Source: Planctomycetaceae bacterium
GTDB lineage: Bacteria; Planctomycetota; Planctomycetia; Pirellulales; Thermoguttaceae
Assembly: GCA_031266315.1 (NCBI GenBank)
Contig: JAISBG010000287.1
Coordinates: 1 to 6,735, forward strand
Direction: 5' to 3'
DNA: 6,735 bases
The notes beneath the pieces were generated by a model. The model ran no database searches. It had not been told where the DNA came from and was given only the letters and a program-made list of their open reading frames with translations. The translations under genes were made by a program, and so were the position numbers. Of the stretch, positions 6,614-6,735 are shown one piece after another (the first letter of the stretch is position 1; every line of letters starts with the position of its first letter).

Positions 6614-6735
6614 ATCAGTCCTCGCCTGAAAGACGTTATTTTCATAACCGCAGGTCAACGACCTACGGACAATGTGATCCGGCAATGTTACCTGAAAGGC
6701 AGGATTTTACGACGCTGACCCGTGACCAAATTTTG
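6614..6735. repeat. Repeat-like non-coding tail with hairpin
   Basis: CCGCAGGTC-AAC-GACCTACGG (6648-6668) is a hairpin with 8 of 9 pairs. It sits between two imperfect direct repeats, 6625-6642 and 6691-6708 (CCTGAAAG-x-C-x3-ATTTT, 14 of 18 matching). No gene is evident. A frame from ATG 6685 stays open for 17 codons to the window edge but has no ribosome binding site. An extragenic repeat element is the likeliest reading. Confidence 0.4.

Noticed and set aside
6685..6735. Start of a further gene running off the window
   Set aside because: It is only 17 codons with no ribosome binding site, lies within repeat-like sequence, and there is too little to judge.

Overview
The window most likely comes from a planctomycete. 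Two genes carry the DUF1559 (H-X9-DG) architecture that is hugely expanded in that phylum: a prepilin-type [14 protein letters not shown] segment, an AAREAARRM helix, a CPS motif, DGTSN, and a C-terminal H-x9-DG. The base composition looks AT-rich for a planctomycete, which might suit a host-associated (gut or rumen) lineage. The phylum call is inference from protein families and the habitat call is a guess. All genes are on the + strand.

Layout. (1) 1-1148: a DUF1559 protein whose start lies before the window. (2) 1149-1330: a compact regulatory gap with inverted repeats, a possible terminator, an extended -10 and an 18-bp operator-like palindrome. (3) 1331-4804: a secreted GH106 family alpha-L-rhamnosidase of 1157 residues. 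It carries two tandem ~80-residue accessory repeats between its central and C-terminal regions. (4) 4805-5227: a gene-free stretch whose core (4882-5059) is a dense nest of inverted repeats, followed by a probable promoter and ribosome binding site. (5) 5228-6517: a second DUF1559 gene with a 68-residue leader containing an 11-G homopolymer. It is interrupted by an in-frame amber codon (5555-5557) exactly where the first copy has glutamine. (6) 6518-6735: a strong hairpin, then a repeat-like non-coding tail.

How they may work together. The GH106 enzyme would be exported to remove L-rhamnose from plant or algal polysaccharide. It appears to have its own promoter, so it is probably not in one operon with the DUF1559 genes. 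DUF1559 proteins have no firmly established function and are pseudopilin-like by their N-terminus.

The points most worth a second look are the poly-G tract plus amber codon in the second DUF1559 gene, the promoter/operator arrangement before GH106, the accessory repeats within GH106, and the structured element at 4882-5059. I see no defence system, CRISPR array, transposase, tRNA or rRNA, and nothing that clearly amounts to a wholly new system.
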